A stretch of DNA of 22,931 nucleotides from IMG/VR virus record IMGVR_UViG_3300025818_000210, positions 1 through 22,931 of that record; one strand, 5' to 3'. This document shows positions 1-8,396 of the stretch, in pieces. A program made the translations under genes and the position numbers. Each line of letters opens with the position of its first letter. The first letter of the stretch is position 1. The notes below the pieces were generated by a model that ran no database searches, was not told where the DNA came from, and saw only the letters and a list, made by a program, of their open reading frames with translations. Source of the DNA: a virus.

Positions 1-2
1 AC

Positions 3-959
3 GCGACCGACTGGACGGCGTCGGTGACGACGCAATCCGATTTTCAATACATGAACGAAGAGTTCGGCCCGGTGACGGGCGTCGTCGGCGGCGAATTTTT
101 GGTGGTCTTCCAAGACCGCGCAATCACGCGGGCGGACTATGTCGGCCCGCCGACCATCTGGAACTTCGACGAAGTGTCGTCGAACCTTGGCTGTTCGGTG
201 CCGAACTCGATCGTGCAACGCGGGCAAGATATTTATTTCTTGTCGTCGGAAGATTTCTACGTCTTCACGGCGTCTGGCGTTCGTCCGTTAGGCGCGCAGC
301 GTGTGGCGAAGTGGTTTTACAGCAACTTCAACCAGACCTATCAGCACCGCATGTCTTCCGCCGTTGACCCGATCAACTCGTTGATCATCTGGTCATTTCC
401 GAGCAATAGCTCCGCAAACGGCACGCCGGACACGATGATTATTTATAACTGGGTGCTCGACCGTTGGGCTTACGCGTCGTTCAGCCACGAGATGATCTAC
501 CGATCCCTTTCGAAAAGTTACACCCTCGAAGGGCTCGACGACGTGAGCGCGAGTATTGAGAACCTCGCCCTGAGCCTTGATAGCCGGGCCTGGGCCGGGG
601 GCAAGCTTCTGCTTTCGGCATTCGACACAAGCAACCAGTTAGCGTTCTTCACGGGGACGTCACTTACAGCCCGTTTTGATACGGGCGACTTTACGCCGCG
701 TAATGGCCAGACGTCGGTTCTGCTCCGCGCGCGGCCGATCGTCGACGGCTCGAGTGCCACAATTACGGTCCAGCACGGCGCGAGGCAGAAGCCGACCGAC
801 ACGGTATCTTTGGGGTCGGCGTTAAGCCCCAACGCGACGACGGGGAACGTCTTTATTCGAGAAAAAGGCAGGTATCATCGCCTACGTTTTAATGTGGCGG
901 GCGGTTTCGACTTCGCTCAAGGTTTTGAGGCGGATTATTTGGTCCGAGGCCATCGATGA
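3..959 (+). CDS. Tail / head-tail structural protein, C-terminal part (5' end outside window)
   Basis: The frame is open from the first bases of the window. The first possible start inside it is a GTG at 24, but in-frame codons upstream read ATDWTASV without interruption, so this is most likely the C-terminal ~318 residues of a longer protein. The sequence carries the pattern GGEFLVVFQDRAI, then YVGPPTIWNFDEV, then GQDIYFLSSEDFYVF. I recognise this from phage tail-stabilisation or tail-tube-like proteins of podoviruses, where such proteins are usually several hundred residues long. No transmembrane segment is visible and the C-terminal third is beta-rich. The stop overlaps the next ATG (ATGA), so it heads or continues a structural operon. 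The structural role is fairly secure; the exact virion position is inferred. Confidence 0.7.
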   Translation, partial: ATDWTASVTTQSDFQYMNEEFGPVTGVVGGEFLVVFQDRAITRADYVGPPTIWNFDEVSSNLGCSVPNSIVQRGQDIYFLSSEDFYVFTASGVRPLGAQRVAKWFYSNFNQTYQHRMSSAVDPINSLIIWSFPSNSSANGTPDTMIIYNWVLDRWAYASFSHEMIYRSLSKSYTLEGLDDVSASIENLALSLDSRAWAGGKLLLSAFDTSNQLAFFTGTSLTARFDTGDFTPRNGQTSVLLRARPIVDGSSATITVQHGARQKPTDTVSLGSALSPNATTGNVFIREKGRYHRLRFNVAGGFDFAQGFEADYLVRGHR

Positions 960-1276
960 GGCCCGTACCTCCGACATACCGCGACGAGATGGCGCACCGT
1001 CGTCTCATAGCGAATGCCCTGCGTGAGTTGGCGAACGGAAAAGTTGACAGTGTCTCCTCGGTGACGCTTACGGCGAACCAGGCGACCACTGCGGTCACGG
1101 ATACCCGCGTCGGCCCTGACAGCGTAATTTTGTTTTCGGAGGAGACGGCCAACGCCGCCGCGGAGAGGGCGGCGGGCGGCATGTACGTTTCCTCGAAGGG
1201 TGATCAGGCGTTCACCATAACCCACGCGAACAACGCGCAGACGGATAGAACATTCGGATATGTCGTCTTTGGTTGA
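956..1276 (+). CDS. Small beta-rich phage structural protein
   Basis: 106 residues, starting at an ATG that overlaps the upstream stop by ATGA, which implies translational coupling. The N-terminal ~35 residues are charged and helical; the rest is rich in Thr, Val, Ala and Asn (TLTANQATTAVTDTRVG; FTITHANNAQTDRTFGYVVFG). The second half resembles small beta-sandwich appendage domains found at the ends of phage tail-fibre or decoration proteins, with the conserved-looking close FTITHAN...RTFGY. It sits between a tail protein and putative internal virion proteins, so a minor virion component is likely. No enzymatic motif is visible. The function is inferred from context and composition. Confidence 0.6.
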   Translation: MRPVPPTYRDEMAHRRLIANALRELANGKVDSVSSVTLTANQATTAVTDTRVGPDSVILFSEETANAAAERAAGGMYVSSKGDQAFTITHANNAQTDRTFGYVVFG

Positions 1277-1634
1277 AGACTTCAATAAATCGTGGCCGCA
1301 CCTCAAGAAGGCGCTGCGCTACACCGGCGGGACGCACACGAAGAGAGACATCTTCGACGGCGTGGCCACCGGCGACTTCCAACTTTGGCCCGGCTTCCGA
1401 TCGGCCGCGTTAACAGAGGTAGTGAAATATCCCCAGATGCGGGCCGTGCGGATTTTTTTAGCCGGCGGCCAGTTGGATGAATTGAAAAAAGTGGAGAGGC
1501 GCATCTGCGCGTGGGCGACCGAGATCGGCGCGACGCGCGTTGAGATTGCCGGCCGCCGTGGCTGGCTCCGCTCTCTGGACGAGTACCAAGAAAGCTGCAC
1601 TTGGATGCACAAGGAGTTACCGAGCGATGAGTAA
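1260..1634 (+). CDS. Conserved small phage protein, possibly with a GNAT-like fold
   Basis: 124 residues. The ATG at 1260 lies 17 bases inside the preceding gene. The sequence has a helical N-terminus (W at 12), a QLWPGFRSAALTEV segment, an AVRIFLAGGQLDEL strand-helix, and near the end VEIAGRRGWLRSLDEY. This pattern (substrate-like GRxGWxRxLxxY at the end) is known to me from short phage proteins encoded next to internal virion genes, sometimes noted as acetyltransferase-like. I cannot identify a complete acetyl-CoA binding motif, so catalysis is not claimed. It is part of the structural gene string and its stop overlaps the next gene start by 8 bases. Confidence 0.6.
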   Translation: MSSLVEDFNKSWPHLKKALRYTGGTHTKRDIFDGVATGDFQLWPGFRSAALTEVVKYPQMRAVRIFLAGGQLDELKKVERRICAWATEIGATRVEIAGRRGWLRSLDEYQESCTWMHKELPSDE

Positions 1635-2490
1635 AGGCGGCGGCACGAGAGAACGCACGGAGGTCGCGACGACTAAGACCGACCCGTGGGGGCCCCAGCA
1701 AGAGTATTTGAAAGACGTCTTCAGCGAAGCGCAGAACGTCTATCAGAGCGGGTCACCCAAGTATTACGAGGGCGACACTGTCGTCGATTACTCGCCCCAG
1801 ACCGAGCAGTCGCTGAACATGATTGAGAACCGCGCCCTGGCGGGGTCTCCCATCACGCAGCAAGCTCAAAACAATTACCAGCAAACGCTGAGCGGAAATT
1901 ATCTGTCGGGCAACCCATTCTTCCAAGGCGCCTTCGAGGCCCAGGTTCGGCCGGCGGTCGAGCAATACACGCAGCAAATTGCCCCCGGCATCGACGGCAA
2001 CTTCAACGCGGCGGGCCGCCTTGGCTCTAATGCGTACGCCACGGCTCGTAACACGGCCGACGATACGTTTGCTCGGGCGTTGTCGGATACGGCGGGTAAG
2101 TTAGCGTTCCAAAATTATGGCATGGAACGCGGCGCTCAGAACGCGGCGATGATGAACGCGCCGGCTTACGCCGCGACGGACTACAACGACGCCTTGCGCC
2201 TCGCCACGGTAGGTGGTGCTCGAGAGCAGAAACAAGCCGAGTACATGCAAGCCGACCGAGATAAGTGGGACTTCAACGAAATGGCTCCGTGGGAGCGTCT
2301 CGGCCGTTACGGCGCCCTTGTTGCGGGCGGGAACTTTGGCGGCACTTCGACGTCGTCTCAGCCGATTTACAGTAACACGGCGTCGGGGATTCTCGGCGGC
2401 GGCATGATGGGCGCGGGCGTCGCGCAGATGGCGGGTGTGAACCCACTATATGGCGCGATTGGCGGCGGTCTTCTCGGGGCTTGGGGGTAA
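1627..2490 (+). CDS. Putative internal virion / DNA-ejection protein
   Basis: 287 residues from ATG 1627. An in-frame ATG exists at 1540, but the 1627 start overlaps the previous stop by 8 bases and gives the expected N-terminus, MSKGGGTRERTEV followed by DPWGPQQEYLKDVF. Known phage internal proteins share this N-terminal PWGPQQxYL pattern followed by YYxGxTVxxYSPxT. The middle is Gln-, Asn- and Ala-rich and helical. The C-terminus (about residues 255-287) is a glycine-zipper-like hydrophobic stretch (GILGGGMMGAGVAQMAG, GAIGGGLLGAWG) that could insert into a membrane, which fits a protein ejected with the DNA. The ejection role is inferred; no enzyme motif is visible. Confidence 0.6.
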   Translation: MSKGGGTRERTEVATTKTDPWGPQQEYLKDVFSEAQNVYQSGSPKYYEGDTVVDYSPQTEQSLNMIENRALAGSPITQQAQNNYQQTLSGNYLSGNPFFQGAFEAQVRPAVEQYTQQIAPGIDGNFNAAGRLGSNAYATARNTADDTFARALSDTAGKLAFQNYGMERGAQNAAMMNAPAYAATDYNDALRLATVGGAREQKQAEYMQADRDKWDFNEMAPWERLGRYGALVAGGNFGGTSTSSQPIYSNTASGILGGGMMGAGVAQMAGVNPLYGAIGGGLLGAWG

Positions 2491-2493
2491 GAT

Positions 2494-3675
2494 ATGTTCG
2501 GAAAAAGTCCCTTTGCTAATCTGCTCACGCAGGCGCAGCAGCAGAACGCAGGCTGGAATTCTATGATCCCCGCCGGCGCCGCCCTGCTGGCGAACAGCGG
2601 CTGGTCGAGAACCCCCCGCACGTTAGGCCAAGGGTTAGGCGCGGCGGGCCAGGCGTTCAGCCAGGCGTATAATCAAAACGCCATGCAAACCGTGCAGGCC
2701 GACGAGATGCTTCGCCAGCGCGCCGCCGCCCAGACGGCCGCGCAGCAAGCTGCCCAAAAACATGCCGCGTGGCAAAAAGAGCAAGCGCTCAAAATGCAAG
2801 AGATCGCAGGCATGAAGGCGTGGTGGCAAAAACGTGGCGGAGACCCGAACACCCCCCTAAGCGAGATCAAGGCGTCCATAGACCACGAACGTGCCCTGCG
2901 CCTAGAGGAGGCCAAGGCCGGCCTGAAGGCGCAGTCTACTATTGGCAAGTTGGTGGCGGACAGAGACGCCGGCCGCATCACCGAAGAGGAGTTCCAGATC
3001 GGCGTCGCCGCGGCCAAGAAACCCCTCGTCGACATGACCGCAAACCCCATGAAGGAACTGGACGCGAAGTGGGTCAGCGAAAACCAAGCGAAATGGAACG
3101 ACGCCAGCGAGGCCGGCCTCGACGCCGACCAAGGTTTGGCGGATATTGAGAACATGCTCGGCAACGGTATGAAGACCGGCGGCGGGCAGACGATTTTGAA
3201 CACCACTGCGAAGTGGGCCCAGAATGTTCTCGGCCTCGACGTCGATCTTACCAACGCCGCGTCGGCGGAAAAGCTGACGTCGACGGTGAACCAACTTATC
3301 GCGCCCAAGGTCAAACTTCTCGGCGTCAACCCGACCGACCGAGACTTGCAATTTATCCAGGAGATTTTCCCCTCTATCAGTAACACCCTCGAGGGGAACC
3401 TTTACGTTTCGCGGATCCTTCGGCGTCGGGGGCAACGCGACAGAGCTATTGCGGCGGCGGTCAATAGAGTGCGCAACGATCCCACGTACGCGCGTGACCC
3501 CGGCGCCATGCGCGTGGCTATGCGTAATGCCGCGTCCGAGATCATGGCAAGCTACCCGGCGATCACTGACCAGGAACGGCAGGCGATCGCCCGTATTGCC
3601 CGCGGCGCGTCCGGCGGCGATGCCGGCCTGCCGGCACTCAAACCGCTCCCTGGCTCCGAAGGGACAGGTAACTAA
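2494..3675 (+). CDS. Putative internal virion protein, coiled-coil rich
   Basis: 393 residues beginning 3 bases after the previous stop. The N-terminus (residues ~20-55) is hydrophobic and Gly/Ala-rich. Residues ~60-110 form a long Ala/Gln-rich helix (QRAAAQTAAQQAAQKHAAWQ), probably coiled coil. A charged helical region follows to ~190, and a folded part (DPTYARDPGAMRVAM) lies near the end. I recognise no enzymatic motif. It lies between two other probable ejection proteins and its stop overlaps the next start by TAATG, the usual tight packing of podovirus internal-protein genes. A scaffold or tape-measure-like role is an alternative but less likely given the neighbours. Confidence 0.55.
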   Translation: MFGKSPFANLLTQAQQQNAGWNSMIPAGAALLANSGWSRTPRTLGQGLGAAGQAFSQAYNQNAMQTVQADEMLRQRAAAQTAAQQAAQKHAAWQKEQALKMQEIAGMKAWWQKRGGDPNTPLSEIKASIDHERALRLEEAKAGLKAQSTIGKLVADRDAGRITEEEFQIGVAAAKKPLVDMTANPMKELDAKWVSENQAKWNDASEAGLDADQGLADIENMLGNGMKTGGGQTILNTTAKWAQNVLGLDVDLTNAASAEKLTSTVNQLIAPKVKLLGVNPTDRDLQFIQEIFPSISNTLEGNLYVSRILRRRGQRDRAIAAAVNRVRNDPTYARDPGAMRVAMRNAASEIMASYPAITDQERQAIARIARGASGGDAGLPALKPLPGSEGTGN

Positions 3676-5636
3676 TGGCTGAGAAACTTCCCGACGATGG
3701 GCCGAAGATGGAGTTCCCGGACCTGCCCGAGATGTCCGAAGTTGACATCGGCTTTTGGGAAAGCGCCATCCCCAACTTGATGATGGGACTTACTGTTGAC
3801 CCGGTCGAGAAGGCGCGCGTCATCCAAACGCAGTTTAAGGATGACGACCGCCTCGGCGAGGTCGGCGTGGACAAGTTCGGCAACCCCGTCATCACATGGA
3901 AGGGCGAGCGCTTCTATGTGAACAAGCCCGGCCTGTCTATGACAGACGCCACTGACTTGGTAGCCCAAGGGACGCAACTCCTTCCCGCGGCGAAGTACGC
4001 CGGCGGGGGGCTTTCTCTTGTGGGCAAGGGCGTGCGTGGCTTGATGTCTTACGGCGCGACGAGCGCGGCGCAGCAACAAGGTGTTCGCGCGGCCGGGGGC
4101 AAGCAGTACGTCGACCCAACGCAAATGGGCGTTGAGGCGGCTACAGGCGCCGTCACTGAGATGGCTATGCCCGTCGTCGGAAAATACGTCCTCGACCCCG
4201 TCATGGATCCGATCACGAAGCGTTTTATTGACCCCGCGATCGACGCGGTGAAGGGCGCATTTACCTCGCAGACGGCTAAAGCCGTCGAGAAAGACGCCGT
4301 CGACGAAGTCATCGACGCCGCGCTCAATAAATTGGGGGAGGCGGAGAGCAAGTATCCCCTGACGCAGGGGCAGCGCTCGCGAGATCCGAAGCAGTTGGCT
4401 CGTGAAGATCTCCTTCGAAATACGCCCGAAAGCGCCGGCTCGGCGCAGGTCCGTAATTTCGACCAGCGTCAACTCGACGCCATCAGAGAGGACGCGTCTA
4501 AACTCCAGCCGGGGAAAACAGGCTTCGGCGACGACGCAATGCCCGACGTTGGCCAGGAGCTTCAAGGCAGATTGGTGAGCCGTGCGAGGGCGCTTAAAAA
4601 CCGCGGTGACGCCGTCTACAAGGCGGCCGAAAAGGCGTCTAAGGAGCGCCCCGCCATTTTCACGCCCGCGAGCCTAGATGATATGTATGGGCGGATGCTC
4701 GGCGTGATCGACGAGATGGGTATAGAGCCCGAACAACTCGCACAGATGAGCAATCTGAAGCGCGCCACGGACGCCCTCCGAACCCGCATGTCGAACCTCG
4801 ACGCGGACCCATCCTCTCTCACGTTCGATCGCCTGGAGGGGTTACGTAAATCCCTTTGGGTGGACTACGGCAACGCCGCGCCCAAGTCTCCCGAGGCCAA
4901 GGCCGTAAGGGATATGATCGATCGTATGGACGCGTCGGTGGATGACGCGATCACGTCCGGCCTCGTTTCCGGCGACCCGGCCACGGTTGAAATTATCAAG
5001 AAGGCGCGCTCCGCGTGGAACAGGTATAAAAGCTTCACGGGCGGGAAGAGGACCGACCCGTCGACGGTTATTATGGAAAAGCTCGTCGACCCGACGCGGA
5101 GCACGCCCGAGGAATTGGTGCGGGCTATTTTCGGTGTGTCGAAGATCGATAATAGCGCGCGGGCGCGGAACTTGGTTCGGCGCATCGTGAATGAGTTCGG
5201 CAAGGATAGCCCGGAGGTTGCCAAACTTAAAGACGCCTTCCTTTATCGCACCTTCGTGAATACGAAGGGCGAGCTTTCGCGCGAGGCGATCCTTCGCAAT
5301 GTACGTAAAAACATTCTGCAAACGCGATCGATCGCGGGGGCTCTTTTCTCAGATAAAGAACTGGGCTCTATTCTCGAGCTTGCGCGAAACGTCGCGCCGA
5401 CAGTGGAGGCGGAGATCCGCCGGAACAACTCCGCGAGCGCGTACACGATTATTGGCGCGTTCCTAGATAAGTACGGCGCCCTCACGGGGCCAATTCGAGA
5501 CATCTTTAAAACCTTTAAAGACATTCGCGACGCGCAGCGGGCCACCTACGACGCGCCCGTCCTTAAGTCCCGTCCCGGCCTTTCGGCGCCGGCGGCGGGC
5601 GTAGGGGCGCCTATGATTGAGGAGAACATGCAGTGA
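3675..5636 (+). CDS. Large putative internal virion protein
   Basis: 653 residues, with ATG 3675 overlapping the previous stop by one base. Near the N-terminus it has TVDPVEKARVIQTQF, then DKFGNPVITWKGERFYVNKPGLS, a signature I associate with phage internal or ejection proteins (the D-x-FGNP and NKPGLS elements). A Gly/Ala-rich segment around residues 100-165 (YAGGGLSLVGKGVRGLMSYG) may be membrane-active. The remainder is long and helical with many charged residues. There is no lytic transglycosylase ExxS motif that I can see, so a cell-wall degrading activity is not claimed. Together with the two preceding genes it forms an internal-core set; the function is inferred from the set. Confidence 0.6.
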   Translation: MAEKLPDDGPKMEFPDLPEMSEVDIGFWESAIPNLMMGLTVDPVEKARVIQTQFKDDDRLGEVGVDKFGNPVITWKGERFYVNKPGLSMTDATDLVAQGTQLLPAAKYAGGGLSLVGKGVRGLMSYGATSAAQQQGVRAAGGKQYVDPTQMGVEAATGAVTEMAMPVVGKYVLDPVMDPITKRFIDPAIDAVKGAFTSQTAKAVEKDAVDEVIDAALNKLGEAESKYPLTQGQRSRDPKQLAREDLLRNTPESAGSAQVRNFDQRQLDAIREDASKLQPGKTGFGDDAMPDVGQELQGRLVSRARALKNRGDAVYKAAEKASKERPAIFTPASLDDMYGRMLGVIDEMGIEPEQLAQMSNLKRATDALRTRMSNLDADPSSLTFDRLEGLRKSLWVDYGNAAPKSPEAKAVRDMIDRMDASVDDAITSGLVSGDPATVEIIKKARSAWNRYKSFTGGKRTDPSTVIMEKLVDPTRSTPEELVRAIFGVSKIDNSARARNLVRRIVNEFGKDSPEVAKLKDAFLYRTFVNTKGELSREAILRNVRKNILQTRSIAGALFSDKELGSILELARNVAPTVEAEIRRNNSASAYTIIGAFLDKYGALTGPIRDIFKTFKDIRDAQRATYDAPVLKSRPGLSAPAAGVGAPMIEENMQ

Positions 5637-7306
5637 GCATTTTTGATTGGTCGACGACGGCGGGTAACAATACCACCGTCGGATCCATAAACTGGGCGGA
5701 AGGTCAAGCCCCATCGACGGTTAACGACAGCGCCCGCGCTGAGATGGCCGACGTCGCAGCATGGCGGGACTTTCTGGGTGGGGCCAAGACCACCAGCGGG
5801 ACGGATACAATCACGCTCACGTCCGGCATGTCTGTTACTGCGTATGCGGTGGGTCAGATGTTCGTCGCCAAGCTCGGCGGAACAAACACCGGCGCGGCAA
5901 CGCTCAACATTGACAGCGTGGGGGCGGCTGCGGTTGAGATTAACGGGTCCGCTGTTTCTGCCGGTGATCTGGCAAGCGGGAAATATTACCTGTTCGTCTA
6001 TGACGGCACTGCGTTTCAGGCAACGCGGCTTTCTGGCGGGGTCAAGGTGTCGAGCGATGATACGACGCCTAGCGATCTGGAAACGAAAGTCTTGGCATCT
6101 GGTCTAGTCGGTCTGACAACGCAGAATGGCGGTGGCAATGAAACCCGCACTGTCGACGTTCCTATCGCTTCGCAAGCGCAGGCCGAAGCCGGTACGGACA
6201 ATGCCACGGCGATGACGCCGCTTCGCGCCGCACAGGCTATTGCCGCGCTGGCGGCATCAGGCTCCGACCAAGTCGCGAGGGATATGGCGGCGTCTGCTCT
6301 TGCGTATGTTCTGGCGCAGAACGATGCCACGTCTATCGCGGGTTCTCTTGGTGCCTTCTGGCTCTCCGATGACTTTGAGAGCGACAGCCTCGCGGTCAAG
6401 ACAAATGCGACCTATGACGCGACGAACGACAAATACCACAATCCGGCGGGTGCTGATACCGGTTCAGCGTCAACGACGTATACGAGCATTCTTGATGCCG
6501 ATCACGGATCACAAAACTGGGATGATTATTCAATTCGTCAAGTTGTTCCGAACGCATCCATATCTACGAGTGGCGACTGGGTGCGTGTGCAAATTGTTGC
6601 ACCTGCAACGGGCACTTTTTCGGCTGATAATATTTCAATTGTAGAAAGGTCGGGTTCAACGGCGGATGGCACTGTGGCACCAACAGAGTTGCTGTTCTCG
6701 GGAGGCTCAGGCGTGACGGTATCTGGGGGGTCGAGCACGTGGTCGGATTGGACGCAACTGGCGATTGACGAAACCAAAGATTATCTTGCCATTATTGATT
6801 TTAACGCAACAAACGACGATGGCCGATACAAAGAATCCACGGGAACGAGTTACTACAAAGCCGCAACAAACAGTTATGCAACGCAGAGTGTTTCCGGCTT
6901 TTCGTCGGAAACACGGACTTGGTGCGTCGGTAATATTGAAGTTGCGCCATCCGCAAGCCCAGCCGATATGACGCTGGAACCGAGTGATGCAACACTTACG
7001 ACAGCCAACCCCACCGATCTTCTCGCTTACTTCGTAATCGACCCCGGCACTGCTGACTTCGATACGAATGGGGATGCTGGTGCGGGTGATGACATCATCG
7101 GCAAGATGTCCATCGATAGCGGGGCCACTCTTGCAACAGGTACATGGACAAAGGTCGGCGATATTGGATCGAGTGGTGAGGAACTATGGCGTCTTGAGGC
7201 TGACGTCTCTGGACAGACAGGTTCCGCACTCATGTACCAGATCACAACCCAGAACACCGAGACAGTCGAACTGCATGATTGCGTCGGCGTTGTCGCAATT
7301 TACTAA
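5633..7306 (+). CDS. Tail fibre / receptor-binding protein
   Basis: 557 residues from GTG 5633, which overlaps the previous stop (GTGA) and has GGAG eight bases upstream. The N-terminus, FDWSTTAGNNTTVGSINWAEGQAPSTVN then ARAEMADVAAWRDFL, is the classic virion-attachment part of phage tail fibres. Residues ~50-130 form a beta-rich repeat (NTGAATLNIDSVGA), and ~185-205 carry the common TPLRAAQAIAA element. The C-terminal ~330 residues are Ser/Thr/Asp-rich beta structure with repeated carbohydrate-binding-like strands, probably the receptor-binding part. Base and codon use become less GC-rich from about 6400 than in the genes upstream, which suggests the distal part was exchanged horizontally. 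Confidence 0.8.
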   Translation: MSIFDWSTTAGNNTTVGSINWAEGQAPSTVNDSARAEMADVAAWRDFLGGAKTTSGTDTITLTSGMSVTAYAVGQMFVAKLGGTNTGAATLNIDSVGAAAVEINGSAVSAGDLASGKYYLFVYDGTAFQATRLSGGVKVSSDDTTPSDLETKVLASGLVGLTTQNGGGNETRTVDVPIASQAQAEAGTDNATAMTPLRAAQAIAALAASGSDQVARDMAASALAYVLAQNDATSIAGSLGAFWLSDDFESDSLAVKTNATYDATNDKYHNPAGADTGSASTTYTSILDADHGSQNWDDYSIRQVVPNASISTSGDWVRVQIVAPATGTFSADNISIVERSGSTADGTVAPTELLFSGGSGVTVSGGSSTWSDWTQLAIDETKDYLAIIDFNATNDDGRYKESTGTSYYKAATNSYATQSVSGFSSETRTWCVGNIEVAPSASPADMTLEPSDATLTTANPTDLLAYFVIDPGTADFDTNGDAGAGDDIIGKMSIDSGATLATGTWTKVGDIGSSGEELWRLEADVSGQTGSALMYQITTQNTETVELHDCVGVVAIY

Positions 7307-7317
7307 GGAGCAGGAGT

Positions 7318-7500
7318 ATGGCATCAGGTAAACTACAGGCACGGCAATCGCTAGGGCGGGAACGCCCCCTGTCGACAGACGAGTTCGACGCGGCGTGTCT
7401 CCTTGCAGACATCATTGAAGCAACCCCAAGCGGTCAAAGAACACAAAGAATGCAGGACCACCTTGATCGCGTTCGCGCAATCGTGTCTGCGAAAATATAA
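7318..7500 (+). CDS. Small hypothetical protein (60 aa)
   Basis: The start is set at ATG 7318 because AAGGAG lies 7 bases upstream and the ATG is 12 bases after the tail-fibre stop; an in-frame upstream start would run inside the tail fibre gene. The protein is basic at the N-terminus (MASGKLQARQSLGRER), then predicted helical with two helices (DEFDAACLLADIIEAT and RMQDHLDRVRAIVSAKI). No membrane segment or metal site is visible. Its place directly after the tail fibre gene could suit a small chaperone-like or regulatory protein, but I do not recognise the family. Confidence 0.6.
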   Translation: MASGKLQARQSLGRERPLSTDEFDAACLLADIIEATPSGQRTQRMQDHLDRVRAIVSAKI

Positions 7501-7524
7501 GTAAAATTGGGACAAGGCCCAGTC

Positions 7525-7635
7525 ATGAACCAAAATCGGAAAGAAGGCGACGGTAAAATCTGGTCTGCAATAATGCGGCCACAATTATTGCCGTTGACGC
7601 CTACGACTTCACGACAGGATGGTGACGATGCCTGA
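7525..7635 (+). CDS. Possible microprotein (36 aa)
   Basis: An ATG at 7525 preceded by AAGG at a spacing of about 7 opens a 36-codon frame that ends inside the start region of the next gene (8 base overlap with ATG 7628). The same leader string ggacaaggcc precedes the metallophosphoesterase start at 8846, which suggests a genuine ribosome-binding context. The peptide (MNQNRKEGDGKIWS at the start) has no recognisable motif. It is the only candidate in the 127 base gap between its neighbours. Treat it as tentative. Confidence 0.3.
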   Translation: MNQNRKEGDGKIWSAIMRPQLLPLTPTTSRQDGDDA

Positions 7636-7939
7636 GTTAGACCATCTTTCCGAAATCATCGGCACGTTGCGGGCGGAGGTAAAGGAAAACCGCCGCCAGC
7701 ACGATGCATCATTTAAAAAGCTCGACATCATTGACGAGAAAATAACCAAGCTGACGGGCGCGGTTGAAATGCTCGCCGCCGAACACGCGAGTCTAAAAAA
7801 AAGGGTGGACCATGACATTGACCCGGTTATCACCGATTACAAGGCGCTAAAGAATAAGGGGCTGGGCGTGATTGGTATCGTCGGCCTCATGGGGACGGGA
7901 ATCGGGGCAGGGATAATCAAGTTTTTCTACGGAAACTGA
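7628..7939 (+). CDS. Coiled-coil protein with C-terminal membrane anchor (DUF1515-like)
   Basis: 103 residues from ATG 7628, which has AGGA 8 bases upstream; an ATG three codons earlier is possible but has no spaced ribosome-binding site. Residues ~5-60 are amphipathic heptads (ELDHLSEIIGTLRAEV, LDIIDEKITKLTGAVEML), clearly coiled coil. Residues ~78-97 (GLGVIGIVGLMGTGIGAGII) form one Gly-rich transmembrane segment. The DPVITDYKALKNKGLG linker resembles proteins of the DUF1515 type seen in alphaproteobacterial prophages. Located at the left edge of the lysis genes, it may act in lysis or as a membrane tether. The family match is from memory and moderate. Confidence 0.65.
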   Translation: MPELDHLSEIIGTLRAEVKENRRQHDASFKKLDIIDEKITKLTGAVEMLAAEHASLKKRVDHDIDPVITDYKALKNKGLGVIGIVGLMGTGIGAGIIKFFYGN

Positions 7940-7949
7940 GGAGTCTCTC

Positions 7950-8396
7950 ATGCGCTTTCTGCTGGCCGCACTCGCGGCTTTTTTTGTGTCTGCATGCGTA
8001 GCGGACGTGCCGCCCGTAACGGAGCAAGTGGCAGAAAGGTGTGGGCATCGCCTCAACTGGTATCCGGGATACAAGGCGGAAATCAGGCAGCGCAACGCAG
8101 ACCGGGAAGTCCTTGAGCGATACTTAAACGAAGCAGAGACAAAGACATTCAATCAGGCATACAACGAAACCCCGCCGCAGTCTCACAGAACCTCCGCGAA
8201 TGTGGCGGTCTGGATTGCCCGCGCCGCATTGGACGCGCACCTTGCCCGGCAGACGCCTAACAATTCCATGCCAGCCGGGATTGTGGTCTGGATCGGCGGG
8301 GACGGGTGTATCCAAACCAAGGAAATCATTCCGCTCCTGATTATCGAATCCCTGCTTTCCGGCCATCCATACATTCCGGGCGGGCGTGATTCGTGA
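7950..8396 (+). CDS. Putative phage lipoprotein
   Basis: 148 residues with a strong ribosome-binding site (GAGGAG region right after the previous stop). The N-terminus is a lipoprotein signal: MRFLLAALAAFFVSAC, with Val-Ser-Ala-Cys as lipobox and Cys16 as the predicted lipidated residue. The mature part has two further cysteines (in AERCGHRLNWY and GDGCIQ), possibly a disulphide, and an amphipathic helix with VAVWIARAALDAHLA. It is too long for a typical outer-membrane spanin and lacks the proline-rich stretch, so a spanin role is only a possibility. Surface exclusion of other phages is an alternative use of such lipoproteins. The stop overlaps the next start (GTGA). Confidence 0.65.
   Translation: MRFLLAALAAFFVSACVADVPPVTEQVAERCGHRLNWYPGYKAEIRQRNADREVLERYLNEAETKTFNQAYNETPPQSHRTSANVAVWIARAALDAHLARQTPNNSMPAGIVVWIGGDGCIQTKEIIPLLIIESLLSGHPYIPGGRDS

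Noticed and set aside
2673-3386. A 237-codon minus-strand frame opposite the coiled-coil internal protein gene
   Set aside because: Low-complexity Ala/Ser/Arg reading typical of the complement of a GC-rich gene; no start context.
3672-4565. A long minus-strand open frame opposite the large internal virion gene
   Set aside because: It is a shadow of the plus-strand gene: no ribosome-binding site, composition mirrors the complementary codons, and it would oppose a continuous coupled operon.
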